From Streptomyces lincolnensis (GTDB lineage Bacteria > Actinomycetota > Actinomycetes > Streptomycetales > Streptomycetaceae), in NCBI RefSeq assembly GCF_021173675.1, contig NZ_JAIHON010000003.1:707908-771907 (forward strand): 64,000 bases of DNA. The letters run 5' to 3'. Position 1 is the stretch's first letter. Every line of letters starts with the position of its first letter. This document shows, piece after piece, positions 9,026 to 17,312 of this stretch. The notes beneath the pieces are model-generated. The model worked only from the letters and a program-made list of their open reading frames with translations, ran no database searches and was not told the origin of the DNA. The translations under genes were made by a program, and so were the position numbers.

Positions 9026-9142
9026 ATGGCCAACGTGTATGAGGTTCCCACTCTGATCGAGGTCGGCGACTTCGCCGAGCTCACCCAGCTCACGTCGCGG
9101 GGCTACTGGCTCGACAGCCCGTGGGGCGCCTGGTGGTTCTGA
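9026..9142 (+). CDS. Lasso peptide precursor (38 aa)
   Basis: Leader with the lasso recognition motif YEVPTLIEVGDFAELT (residues 5-20; Y..P.L...G.F form bound by the RRE protein). A Thr at position 20 is then followed by Gln21 and a core of 17 residues, LTSRGYWLDSPWGAWWF. Phe16, four residues before Thr20, gives the usual spacing with Thr at -2, so cleavage is expected after Gln21. Core Leu1 and Asp9 would form a nine-residue macrolactam, leaving an eight-residue tail with three Trp and a C-terminal Phe. No Cys, so class II. ATG 9026 has GGAGGTGG nine bases upstream. The cyclase, RRE, protease and exporter genes follow directly. The assignment rests on motif and context and is strong; the cleavage site is inferred. 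Confidence 0.95.
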   Translation: MANVYEVPTLIEVGDFAELTQLTSRGYWLDSPWGAWWF

Positions 9143-9152
9143 GCCACTCGTA

Positions 9153-9166
9153 GGCCCCACGGGGCC
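9153..9166 (+). terminator. Short hairpin after the precursor stop
   Basis: GGCCCC-AC-GGGGCC starts 10 bases after the stop codon of the precursor. It may protect the 3' end of the precursor message. It is the smaller of two hairpins between precursor and cyclase genes. Confidence 0.35.
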
Positions 9167-9239
9167 GAGTGACACGGGCGGCACCGCCGGAACAGCAGTT
9201 TGACGAACCGGTCGTACCGCATCCCGGTCACTCCCCCTC

Positions 9240-9280
9240 GGGGTGGCCCGACCGACGCCACATGCCGGTCGGGCCACCCC
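9240..9280 (+). terminator. Perfect 15-bp hairpin between precursor and cyclase genes
   Basis: GGGGTGGCCCGACCG (9240-9254) and CGGTCGGGCCACCCC (9266-9280) pair without mismatch around an 11-base loop. There is no T run, as is common for Streptomyces terminators. Its position, 97 bases after the precursor stop and 27 before the cyclase start, suggests partial termination or a processing stop. Precursor message would then exceed enzyme message, as described in other lasso operons. Confidence 0.8.
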
Positions 9281-9307
9281 ACTCTGGCACTCCGGTGGAG
9301 GAAACGC

Positions 9308-11140
9308 ATGGAATTCGTGGTACTTCCCGACCATTCGGCCGGCGTCGCGGCCCTCGCACCGGCGCTGTCTTCCGGGCTGTTGCATCCCAAGGTGATCGAG
9401 CACCACTCCGGGCGACCTTGGCTCGTGGGCGACTGGCCGGACGACGAGATCGTGTTCGCCTCCGTCGGCCCTCGCCGGTTGGCCCTGCTCGGCTGCACGA
9501 CCGTTCGACCCGATGTCCTGGAGGCCCGGCTGGGCCGGGTCCGGTCCCTGGCGGACCTGGACGAACTCGGTCGGCTGTACGCCGGCAGCTTCCACCTCGT
9601 GGCCTCGTTCGACGGCGACGTCCGGGTCCAGGGCACGCTGTCCACCGCGTGCCAGGTCTTCTACGCGCGGGTCGGCGGCGTGACGCTGGCGGCCTCCCGG
9701 GCCGAGACCCTGGCGCTGCGCATCGGCGTGAGCGTCGACATGGAACGAGTAGCGCTCGAACTGCTGTCCCCGTTCGGACCTCCCGAGCCGCTCAGCGAGG
9801 GTTCGGTGTGGCGCGGCGTGCGCAGCCCACGCATCGGGCACTGCCTGGAGATCGGCAGCGACGGAGCCGGGCGTACCCGGCGCTGGTGGACGCCGCCCGA
9901 GCCCGAACGGCCCCTGGGCGACGGCGGTTTCGTCCGCGAAGCGCTGTTCGACGCCGTCGCTGCGCGGACCGCGGGTCAGAAGGTGGTGAGCGCCGACCTC
10001 TCCGGCGGGCTCGACTCGACGAGCCTCTGTTTCGTCGCCGACCGCTCTGTCGGCACAGACCTGGCCACCCTGCACTACGAGGCGCACGGCGGCCGGGGAG
10101 AGGATTTGGCCCATGCGCGCCGGGCAGCGGCCGCACTGCCGCAGGCCCGCCACGTGGTGGTGCCGCCGGCGGACACGCCGGACTGGTATGCGCCGTTCGA
10201 GCACACCCCGCACGACCGGGAGGGCCCGCTGATGTTCGTCCGGTCCAGGGCCACCGTCGAGCACCAGGCGGGCGTCGTCGCCTCCCTGGGCGCACGGCGT
10301 CACCTCCAGGGCGTCGGGGGCGACGAGCTGTTCCTCCCCGGCACGATGGCCCTGCACGGGCTGCTCCGGCGGGATCCGGCCGCCGCCCTGCCGCACCTGC
10401 GCGCGATGCGGTCCAAGCGCCGCTGGTCGATCGCCACGACGGTGCGCACGATGGCGGCCGCGCCGTCCTACCGGCGATGGCTGGCCACCGAGACGGACGA
10501 ACTAGCCGCGGACCGGGCCTGGGGCTCGGGAGCGTACTGGGAGGTCTCGGCGAAGCTGCCGCCCTGGATCACCCCGGACGCCGCGTCGAGCGTGCGCCGT
10601 CTGCTGCGCGAGGCGATCGCGATGGGCCGTGAGCCGCTGGCCGCGCTCCCGGTGCAGCACGAGATGATCTGGATCAACCGGGTCAACGGCACGGTCATGC
10701 GCCGCAATTCGAGCATCGGAGGGCATGCGGGCGTCACGTTCCACGCCCCCTACACCGACAACCGGGTGCTGGAGGCCGTCCTGTCCGTGCGGCTGGCCGA
10801 CCGGGTGGCCACGAACCGGCTCAAGCCCGTGCTCGCGCGGGCACTGGACGGCGTCGTGCCGGCTGAGATTCTGCACCGAACCGGTAAGGACGATGCCAGT
10901 CCTACCCTGTACGCGGGTCTGCGCCGACGCCGCGGCGAGCTGCTCGACTTCGCGGCGGACACGCACCTGGCCCGCATGGGCCTGATCGACGGGGCGGCCC
11001 TGCGCCGTCTGCTGGTCACCACCCACGCCGACACCCGGCCACTGATGCCCTTCGACCCCACCCTCGCCTGCGAGTTGTGGCTACGGGCCCTGCACCCTGC
11101 GGACACGACCACCACCGTGCCCTCGTCCCGAACCACGTAA
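9308..11140 (+). CDS. Lasso cyclase, asparagine-synthetase-like (McjC homologue, 610 aa)
   Basis: ATP-dependent enzyme that adenylates the side chain of core Asp9 and closes the ring with the new N-terminus. The N-terminal half is the glutaminase-like fold of asparagine synthetases, without the N-terminal catalytic Cys (begins MEFVVLPD). The synthetase domain starts near residue 200 and has the pyrophosphate loop SGGLDSTS at 232-239 (SADLSGGLDSTSLCF), then a GVGGDELFLPG segment near 335-345 and HAPYTDNRVLEAVL further on. ATG 9308 follows GGAGGAA with six bases spacing. First gene after the hairpin; the RRE gene starts nine bases after its stop. Confidence 0.95.
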   Translation: MEFVVLPDHSAGVAALAPALSSGLLHPKVIEHHSGRPWLVGDWPDDEIVFASVGPRRLALLGCTTVRPDVLEARLGRVRSLADLDELGRLYAGSFHLVASFDGDVRVQGTLSTACQVFYARVGGVTLAASRAETLALRIGVSVDMERVALELLSPFGPPEPLSEGSVWRGVRSPRIGHCLEIGSDGAGRTRRWWTPPEPERPLGDGGFVREALFDAVAARTAGQKVVSADLSGGLDSTSLCFVADRSVGTDLATLHYEAHGGRGEDLAHARRAAAALPQARHVVVPPADTPDWYAPFEHTPHDREGPLMFVRSRATVEHQAGVVASLGARRHLQGVGGDELFLPGTMALHGLLRRDPAAALPHLRAMRSKRRWSIATTVRTMAAAPSYRRWLATETDELAADRAWGSGAYWEVSAKLPPWITPDAASSVRRLLREAIAMGREPLAALPVQHEMIWINRVNGTVMRRNSSIGGHAGVTFHAPYTDNRVLEAVLSVRLADRVATNRLKPVLARALDGVVPAEILHRTGKDDASPTLYAGLRRRRGELLDFAADTHLARMGLIDGAALRRLLVTTHADTRPLMPFDPTLACELWLRALHPADTTTTVPSSRTT

Positions 11141-11149
11141 GGAGGCGTG

Positions 11150-11407
11150 ATGACCTTCGCCCTGCTTCCTGGGGTGTCCGTCGCCGACACCGAGAACGGC
11201 ACCGTGCTGCTCGACGAGCGCGACGGCCGCTACTGGATGCTGAACGGCACCGGTGCCGTCGTGCTGCGCTGTCTGCTGGACGGCGAGTCGCCGCAGGAGG
11301 CTGCCCAGACGCTGCTGCGCCTCTACCCTGACGCTCCCAACCTCGCCACCGCACACGTGGAGAGCCTGCTCGACGCCCTGCGCACGGCCAAGGTGATCGT
11401 CCCGTGA
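11150..11407 (+). CDS. Lasso RRE protein (PqqD-like, B1/E)
   Basis: 85-residue PqqD-type RiPP recognition element. It begins with a strand pair containing LLPGVSVADTENGTVLLDERDGRYWMLN, followed by TGAVVLRCLLDGESPQEAAQ (helix 3 region) and a C-terminal HVESLLDALRTAKVIV. In lasso systems with split B proteins this protein binds the leader YxxPxLxxxGxF motif and presents it to the protease and cyclase. AAGGAGG is directly upstream; ATG 11150 (spacer of four) is preferred to GTG 11147. It overlaps the protease gene by four bases (GTGA), indicating translational coupling. Confidence 0.92.
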   Translation: MTFALLPGVSVADTENGTVLLDERDGRYWMLNGTGAVVLRCLLDGESPQEAAQTLLRLYPDAPNLATAHVESLLDALRTAKVIVP

Positions 11408-11829
11408 GCGGCGGCACCACCTTGCGCCTCGAGTCGGCCGACCCTCCGCCCCGGTTGCTGCGCCCCGCCGCTGTACTCGCTGCCGGAGCCGCACGCGTCC
11501 TGACCCGGATGCCCCCGGCCAGGCTGCGTCGTGTACTGGCGTTCGCGAGCCGGGGCGCACGCCCCGCGACCGTGGCTCAGGCACTGCGGGCACGTAACGC
11601 GGTGGTGTACGTGAGCCTTGCCTGCGCCGGCCCGCGCTGTCTGCAACGGTCTGTGGCGGCGGCTCTGTTGTGCCGACTGGGCGGCACCTGGCCCCAATGG
11701 TGCACCGGCGTGGTCACCGAACCCTTCGGGGCGCACGCCTGGGTGGCCGTGAACGGCGAGCCCGTCGGCGAGGACGCCGCGCACGTCCGCGCCTTCCACG
11801 TCATCATGACCGTACCGCCGCGCCGGTGA
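11404..11829 (+). CDS. Lasso leader peptidase (McjB/B2 transglutaminase-like, 141 aa)
   Basis: Cysteine protease that removes the leader before cyclisation. The transglut_core3 pattern is present: Cys79 in RCLQRSVAAALLCRLGG and His111 in FGAHAWVAVNGEPVGED, 32 residues apart as in McjB. The acidic third residue is probably Asp124 or Glu119. An N-terminal basic helical part (RLLRPAAVLAAGAARVLTRM) precedes it. GTG start inside the stop of the RRE gene; its own stop overlaps the start of the ABC gene in the same way, so four genes are translated as one coupled operon. Confidence 0.93.
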   Translation: MSGGTTLRLESADPPPRLLRPAAVLAAGAARVLTRMPPARLRRVLAFASRGARPATVAQALRARNAVVYVSLACAGPRCLQRSVAAALLCRLGGTWPQWCTGVVTEPFGAHAWVAVNGEPVGEDAAHVRAFHVIMTVPPRR

Positions 11830-12761
11830 GTGCCCTCGCACACGCGGCGATCCGCACCCGCGGCCTCCGGCGCGTCTACGGCGACACCGTGGCGGTGCAC
11901 GGCCTGGACCTGACGGTGGCGGAGGGGGAGAAGTTCGGCTTCCTCGGCCCCAACGGCGCGGGTAAGTCCACCACCATCAGCATGCTGTCCACCTTGTTGC
12001 GCCCCAGCGCGGGGCGGGCGGCAGTGGCCGGAGCTGATGTTGCGCACCGTCCCGACGAGGTCAGGCGCAGGATCGGAGTCGTCTTCCAGGAGCCGACCGC
12101 CGACCGCGACCTGACGGGATGGCAGAACTTGTACTTCCACGCCCGCCTGCACGGCATGCCGCGGCGCGAAGTACGCTCCCAGGCCCGCTCGTTGCTCGAC
12201 ATGGTGGGCCTCGCCGACCGGAGCGACACACCGGTCGGCACCTACTCCGGCGGCATGCAGCGCAGGCTGGAGGTGGCGCGGGCCTTGATGCACCGGCCGC
12301 GCGTGCTGTTCCTCGACGAGCCGACGACCGGACTCGACCCGCAGAGCCGGGCCCAGGTCTGGCAGAAACTGCACGAACTGGGCCGGCAGGACGCAGTCAC
12401 CGTCTTCCTGACCACGCACTATCTGGAGGAGGCCGAGAACTGCGACCGGATCGCGGTGATGGACCACGGCCGTTTGGTGGCGCAGGGGACTCCTCACGAA
12501 CTCAAGTCGGCGATCGGCGTGGATGTCGTGCACCTGCGAACGGGCGACGATGAGAACGCGGTCCGGTCCATCCGCGAGCGGTTCGGCCTGGACGCCGAGA
12601 CGACGCCGGACGGTGTGCGGGTCAGGACGGCGGACGGGGCGGGCTGGGTTCCGCGACTGTGTGCCCACCTGACCACGGGCGTCACGTCGGTGGCTGTCGC
12701 GCGGCCCAGCCTGGACGATGTGTTCCTGCACTACACCGGCCGCTCCATGCGCAATCCGTAG
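11826..12761 (+). CDS. ABC exporter ATP-binding protein (DrrA type, 311 aa)
   Basis: Walker A GPNGAGKST, signature YSGGMQRRLEVA, Walker B VLFLDEPTTGLDP and switch His in FLTTHYLEEAE are all intact, so it should hydrolyse ATP. A C-terminal DrrA-associated extension (about 90 residues, from VHLRTGDD) follows. Homologous to the ATPases of daunorubicin-type drug exporters. GTG 11826 overlaps the protease stop. With the permease at 12796 it probably exports the mature lasso peptide and gives self-immunity; it replaces the fused McjD-type exporter of proteobacterial clusters. Confidence 0.92.
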   Translation: MSALAHAAIRTRGLRRVYGDTVAVHGLDLTVAEGEKFGFLGPNGAGKSTTISMLSTLLRPSAGRAAVAGADVAHRPDEVRRRIGVVFQEPTADRDLTGWQNLYFHARLHGMPRREVRSQARSLLDMVGLADRSDTPVGTYSGGMQRRLEVARALMHRPRVLFLDEPTTGLDPQSRAQVWQKLHELGRQDAVTVFLTTHYLEEAENCDRIAVMDHGRLVAQGTPHELKSAIGVDVVHLRTGDDENAVRSIRERFGLDAETTPDGVRVRTADGAGWVPRLCAHLTTGVTSVAVARPSLDDVFLHYTGRSMRNP

Positions 12762-12795
12762 AGGGACGAGCAAGAGGAAAAGGGAGGGAGCCGAC

Positions 12796-13650
12796 GTGCT
12801 GGAGTCCACCGCGGAGCGCCCCGGCCGACTCACGGAGCGGCCGCCCGGCCGGCGCGCCGCCGAGTTGGCCGCGCTGCGGGCACTGGTCCGACGCGAGATG
12901 ACCCGGTTGATCGCGAGTCCCGCCCAGGCGGGGCTGACGCTGTTGAATCCGCTGCTCTACTTCGTTGTGCTGGGGACCGGGCTGAGCGCCATGGTCGGGT
13001 CCACGTCCGGCACCGGGGACTACATGATGTACGTCTACCCGGGGATCTTGATGATGGCCGTGCAGATGCCCGCGCTGAACGCCGGGATGTCCATCGTGCG
13101 CGACCGCGAGACGGGGCTGCTGCGTGCCGTACTGGTTGCACCGGTCCGGCGGGATACCGTCCTGGTCGGCAAGTGCCTGGGCAGCACGGCGACGGCGACG
13201 GTGCAGAGCGGGCTGCTGCTCGCGTTCGCCGGACTGGCCGGCCTGCCCTACGATCCGCTGCTGCTGCTCGCCCTGCTCGGGGAACTGGCACTGGTGGCGT
13301 TCACTCTGACCGCGTTCGTGACCCTGGCGGCCGTCCGTATCACCCGGATCGAGACGTTCCAGTCCGCGCTCGGTGTGACCATGCTGCCACTGTTCTTCCT
13401 GTCGGGCGCGATGTTCTCGGTGGAGGGCCTGCCGGTGTGGCTGGGCGCGCTGACGCTCGTCAACCCGCTGACCTACGCCGTGGACGCGCTGCGGCAGACC
13501 GTGGCCTGGACCGCGCCGGGCAGCGTGCTCCCGACCGGGCCCGAATGGGGCGGCTGGGCGCCGCCGCTCCTCGTCGAACTGCTGGTGATGTGCGTGCTCG
13601 GCCTCGCTGCCCTGGCACTCGCGGCCCGCCGCTTCTCCCGCGCCGTTTAG
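12796..13650 (+). CDS. ABC-2 type permease (DrrB type, 284 aa)
   Basis: Six hydrophobic segments are visible after a basic N-terminus: QAGLTLLNPLLYFVVLGTGL, MYVYPGILMMAVQMPALNAG, VQSGLLLAFAGLAGLPY, LALLGELALVAFTLTAFVTL, LGVTMLPLFFLSGAMFSVEG with GALTLVNPLTYAVDALRQ, and LLVELLVMCVLGLAALALA. The LVNPLTYAVDALR motif is typical of ABC-2 exporters. GTG 12796 is preceded by AGGGAGGGAG. It is the membrane partner of the preceding ATPase and the last gene of the plus-strand operon. Confidence 0.9.
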   Translation: MLESTAERPGRLTERPPGRRAAELAALRALVRREMTRLIASPAQAGLTLLNPLLYFVVLGTGLSAMVGSTSGTGDYMMYVYPGILMMAVQMPALNAGMSIVRDRETGLLRAVLVAPVRRDTVLVGKCLGSTATATVQSGLLLAFAGLAGLPYDPLLLLALLGELALVAFTLTAFVTLAAVRITRIETFQSALGVTMLPLFFLSGAMFSVEGLPVWLGALTLVNPLTYAVDALRQTVAWTAPGSVLPTGPEWGGWAPPLLVELLVMCVLGLAALALAARRFSRAV

Positions 13651-13675
13651 ACCGTCCGGTCTCAGCTACCGGCCC

Positions 13676-14368
13676 TCACGCAGGCGGTGGTGTCCACTCG
13701 GCGGAGTACGCCAGCTCGGCGGGGGTGACCAGGCCGTCCTCGATCGCACGGGCCAGCATGTCGGTCTTCGTCGGTGCGGACCGACCGGCCTGGGCGTACT
13801 TGACCCGAGCCCGCTTGATGTACATGTCCACGGTGTGCACGGACACGCCCATACGCCGTGCCACCGACGCCTTGGACATGGACTGGAACCACCACAGCAG
13901 CGACGTCCGCTCCTGCTGGGACAACTGAGGGGCAATCGGATTGCGGTCGGACACCAGAACCCCGGCCGTTGTCGGCGGCACGTAGGGCCGGTCTGCCGCG
14001 GCGGCGCGCACCGCGTGCAGCAGATGGGCCTGGCCCTCGCTCTTGGTGACGAACCCGGCAACGCCCATGCTCAGCACGTCCATCACCAGCGACTCGTCGG
14101 TCAATTGCGAGAAGACGACCAGCCGCTGGCCCTCGGCCGCTAGCTGGCCGATGTCCGACAGCACAAGCCGCCCGTTGAGGTTGAGGTCGACGATCAGGAC
14201 GTCCACCGCGCCGGAGCGCAGGTCCGCCGGGGTTTCGCCGGTGTGTCTGACGCGTACGCTCGGCTCCTCGGCCAACCAGGCCCGGACACCGTCGATCACG
14301 ACCGGGTGGTCGTCGACGATGCCGACGTCGAACGCGGTCCCGGTACGCGCCATCGGGATTCCAGCCAT
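13676..14368 (-). CDS. LuxR/NarL-type response regulator (230 aa)
   Basis: The receiver domain has VGIVDDHPVVIDGV at the start, the phospho-acceptor Asp in DVLIVDLNLNG and the switch Lys in GFVTKSEGQ. The C-terminal HTH (SQQERTSLLWWFQSMSKASVARRMGVSVHTVDMYIKRARVKY, split over two helices) resembles LuxR domains but lacks the usual TxRE start. ATG 14368 is chosen for AAGGAG eight bases upstream. It converges on the lasso operon and overlaps the preceding kinase-like gene by 73 bases. It is likely to control the lasso operon in response to the histidine kinase at 15459-16697. Confidence 0.9.
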   Translation of the reverse strand: MAGIPMARTGTAFDVGIVDDHPVVIDGVRAWLAEEPSVRVRHTGETPADLRSGAVDVLIVDLNLNGRLVLSDIGQLAAEGQRLVVFSQLTDESLVMDVLSMGVAGFVTKSEGQAHLLHAVRAAAADRPYVPPTTAGVLVSDRNPIAPQLSQQERTSLLWWFQSMSKASVARRMGVSVHTVDMYIKRARVKYAQAGRSAPTKTDMLARAIEDGLVTPAELAYSAEWTPPPA

Positions 14369-15462
14369 AGGAGGTTCTCCTTCTCGTCGAACAGCACCGA
14401 TGTGCCGGCGGAACGGATCACGCGCGGCGCTGCGGGCGCCGCGGCGTCGGCCACCACGCTCACCGCTACCTCGCCGGCTGTCACGACGACGGTGACCCGG
14501 GCGGAGGCCTTCGCCGACGCCAGAGCCAGGAGCGGGCCTTCGGTCAGCTGCCTGCGCACCGACACGGGGACGTCGGGCAGTTCCCCGTAGCAGACGAACG
14601 TGACGTCCACATCCCGTCGTTCGGCGATGTCGGCGCAGGCGCGCAACTCGTGCAGCAGCGGATGGGCCGCGTCCTCCGTCTCGGCGAAAAGCCTTCGCAG
14701 CCGCGTCGCCTCGATCGCGCTCGACCGCTGCACGGCGTCGTCCCCCGGATGCGCCCGGCCCTCGGCCAGGTCGTGCAGCAGCGGCGCGATCCGGTCACGC
14801 AGGTAGCGGTAGCGCCGTCGCCGCTCGGCGTGCCGGGCCTCCTCGGCCGCCCTTCGTGCCATGCGGTTGGCCTGCGCCCGCGCCGCGCCGATCGTGAGCC
14901 GGGCGGCGTGGTGCAACTCCCGGGTGAGCAGGACGAAGGCGAGCTGGATACCAGCCGTGGTGTAGGACTGGGCGATCAGACGGGACCAGGTCACATGGGT
15001 GTCCAGGTTGCCGTTCGCCCCGAGCGCGACCGTCGTCATCGCGATGGTGCAGGCCAGCAGGGCGACCAGTTCGTGCATCGGACGCTGCATCAAGAGCAGT
15101 ACACCGAACCATCCGACCGTGTTGGCGGCCCAGCTGACGTCGCTGATCGCCCCGCCCCTCGGATACGTCGCGACAGCGCCGACGCCGGCCAGTAGCGCGA
15201 CGGACGTCAGTAACGGGGCCAGACGGCCACGTAGTCCGGAGCGGAGCAGGAGGACTGAGCCGACCAACTGGACGACGGAGAGCACCAGCCAGGAGGACAG
15301 TGCCGCCCACGCGGGCTCGTACTGCGACCAGCCCCGGATCAGGATCAGCGAGTCGTAGCCGAAGTGCCAGACGGCAACGATGACCACCACCACGACGTTG
15401 ATCACCTGGGAGTACCGGACCGCGACCCAGTCGCCCGCGGGCGCGCCCGTATCGCTCCTCAA
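14296..15462 (-). CDS. Six-TM sensor with degenerate kinase domain (pseudokinase, 388 aa)
   Basis: Six membrane segments (INVVVVVIVAVWHFGYDSLI through TAGIQLAFVLLTRELHH), then a cytoplasmic helix RRYRYLRDRIAPLLHDLAEG and a C-terminal domain in the place of an HATPase. Compared with its neighbour, the N-box (EALTNIVRHA) is EGPLLALASA and the G1 box (DEGRGFDP) is ADAAAPAAP, so the Asn and Gly needed for ATP binding are absent. It probably senses or scaffolds rather than phosphorylates. The start is uncertain: TTG 15462 overlaps the stop of the upstream kinase gene, and a GTG further in is possible. Translated together with the kinase and the response regulator. Confidence 0.75.
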   Translation of the reverse strand: MRSDTGAPAGDWVAVRYSQVINVVVVVIVAVWHFGYDSLILIRGWSQYEPAWAALSSWLVLSVVQLVGSVLLLRSGLRGRLAPLLTSVALLAGVGAVATYPRGGAISDVSWAANTVGWFGVLLLMQRPMHELVALLACTIAMTTVALGANGNLDTHVTWSRLIAQSYTTAGIQLAFVLLTRELHHAARLTIGAARAQANRMARRAAEEARHAERRRRYRYLRDRIAPLLHDLAEGRAHPGDDAVQRSSAIEATRLRRLFAETEDAAHPLLHELRACADIAERRDVDVTFVCYGELPDVPVSVRRQLTEGPLLALASAKASARVTVVVTAGEVAVSVVADAAAPAAPRVIRSAGTSVLFDEKENLLWLESRWRVPGPRSTSASSTTTRS

Positions 15463-16697
15463 CGGGGCCACCGCAGCATGACGTGCACCCCGTCGCCCGG
15501 CCGCGTCTCGATGCGCGCGCCGCCGCCCACCGCTGCCATCCGCCCCGTGATCGACTCCCGCAGGCCCCTGCGATGAGCGGGCACGGCAGCGGGATCGAAG
15601 CCGCGTCCCTCGTCGAGCACGTCCACGACCACACCGGCACCGACCGGCTGCGCGCGCACTTGGGCCGCCGCGGTGCCGGCGTGCCGGACGATGTTCGTCA
15701 GAGCCTCCCCGACGGCGTCGGCGAGCGCGGTGACGACTGGGCGGGGCAGGAGTACCGGAACGATTCCGAACGTCACGGTCAGCGCGGGCAGTCCGGGCCT
15801 CGGCGCGAAGGCAGCAGTGCGCAGCGCCGCGTCCAGGGGGACCAGGGGCGTGGTCGTGTCGCCGGGGTTCGTCGTCCGGGCCTGGTACGCGGTGTCGTCC
15901 GTGTCCGCCGCAAGATCCTGGATCACGCGGAGGTCGGCCACGGCGCGGCGCCGCAGCACCTCGGAACGCTCGGTGATCACTCCCGTGCTCACCATGGTGA
16001 GGGTGGCGAGCACGGTGTCGTGCAGCCGCCGCTGCTGGTCGCGTTCGTCCGCACGGGCCGCCGCCCTGGCCACGTCGTTCGCGCGGGCCTCGGCCTTTGC
16101 CGCCAGCGTGGAGTCCGCCGACCGGGCTGCCCGGCGAAGCAGGATGAACATTCCGGCGCTGAGGATGCCTTGGAGCAGGAGCACCACGGGCGCCTCCCGC
16201 AGTCCCGGGGCGCCGATGGTGTAGGCCGTGGCGATCACGACGGTCGCGAGCAGTCCGTAGGGCTGGCGCAGGAAGCACTGCGCGTTGAGGACGGTGACAC
16301 TGGCTATGAGGTCGACCCATCCGGATCCGGCGGATGCCGTCAGCACCGAGGCGGGGACTAGTTGGCTGTGGAGCAGGCAAAGGACGGCGCAGAGCACGAC
16401 GTCCCCGGCACCGGACCGGAAGACCGGCCCTCCGCGAAGCGTGCGGATGCCGAAAATGCCCGCCCAGACCAGCATTCCGGCGACGGACAGCAGCACCCAC
16501 ACGGGGTTCTCCGCAGATGCCACCCCCAGCAGTGCGACCACTGCGGCCACTGCCGCGCTGGACGTCCGCAGTACCACGGTGACCAGCATGGCCTGACGCT
16601 GCAGGCTCAGCGTGGCGGGACCGGCGGTTGCTGTCACCGCGGGCCGTCCCCGCACCGACGCCGAGACCTGCTCGGCGTGCTCGCGTTGCTCGGACAT
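15459..16697 (-). CDS. Membrane sensor histidine kinase (412 aa)
   Basis: Six TM helices (from QRQAMLVTVVLRTSSAAVAA to LLLQGILSAGMFILL) followed by a HisKA_3-like helix with the phospho-acceptor His in RRLHDTVLATLTMV. The ATPase domain is complete: N-box GEALTNIVRHAG, G1 DEGRGFDP, G2 around RRGLRESITGRMAAVGGGARI. ATG 16697 has GGAGG ten bases upstream; an ATG at 16727 is possible. First gene of the minus-strand unit kinase, pseudokinase, response regulator, which ends facing the lasso operon. Likely cue detector for lasso production. Confidence 0.9.
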   Translation of the reverse strand: MSEQREHAEQVSASVRGRPAVTATAGPATLSLQRQAMLVTVVLRTSSAAVAAVVALLGVASAENPVWVLLSVAGMLVWAGIFGIRTLRGGPVFRSGAGDVVLCAVLCLLHSQLVPASVLTASAGSGWVDLIASVTVLNAQCFLRQPYGLLATVVIATAYTIGAPGLREAPVVLLLQGILSAGMFILLRRAARSADSTLAAKAEARANDVARAAARADERDQQRRLHDTVLATLTMVSTGVITERSEVLRRRAVADLRVIQDLAADTDDTAYQARTTNPGDTTTPLVPLDAALRTAAFAPRPGLPALTVTFGIVPVLLPRPVVTALADAVGEALTNIVRHAGTAAAQVRAQPVGAGVVVDVLDEGRGFDPAAVPAHRRGLRESITGRMAAVGGGARIETRPGDGVHVMLRWPR

Positions 16698-17312
16698 CAG
16701 TCCATTGCCTCCAAGAGGGCTGGTCACCCCCTGAATGACCCGAGGAGGCCTGACCCTTCCGTTTTATGCCGCAAGGCCGAGTTATTGTCGACAGCGGGTT
16801 CTCGCCTCGTACGGTGTGACGCGTCATTGGGGACGGCGAAGAAGCTCATGTCGCAGCATTGTCGAATCAGTACTCACGGTTCGGGCGACGCTCCGTCTGA
16901 TATCCAAATTTGCCAGCGCCTCCCGGAATTCACGAGACATGTACTGCAACCCGGGCTCCGAAAATCTTCCCTCAGGCGCCCGCTGCCTTCTTGTCCGATG
17001 AATGCGGGCCCATCCGTAAATTGTCAAGCATTTTTCATCTTCAGCCCGGCCCTGCGACGGACTCCCCAGAACCTTACGGCGATTGCGGGTTTCAGGGTTT
17101 GCCGTACGTGCTGTGAACTTTGTCAGTTGTGCACAGCGCCAAGACGACCTCTGCCTGAGGCAAGGCTTCTGTGCGCGCGGCGAAGTCATTGCGTAGCGAG
17201 GGAGGCTCCTGCCAAGCTTATTTGACCGACGATCTCGAGGGGGAGCTGTGAGGGCACGGGCGGTGGTGCGGCCAGGCCGCCGCTACGGCCGGGGTATAGG
17301 CGAGTCCGTGTC
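16698..17312. other. Regulatory/intergenic region upstream of the kinase gene
   Basis: The stretch 16740-17110 is less GC-rich than its surroundings and contains no frame with a known family. It should hold the promoter of the kinase unit. No clear operator was identified. Confidence 0.4.

Noticed and set aside
16824..17189. Minus-strand frame of 121 codons upstream of the kinase gene
   Set aside because: No family resemblance, atypical composition and no ribosome binding site.
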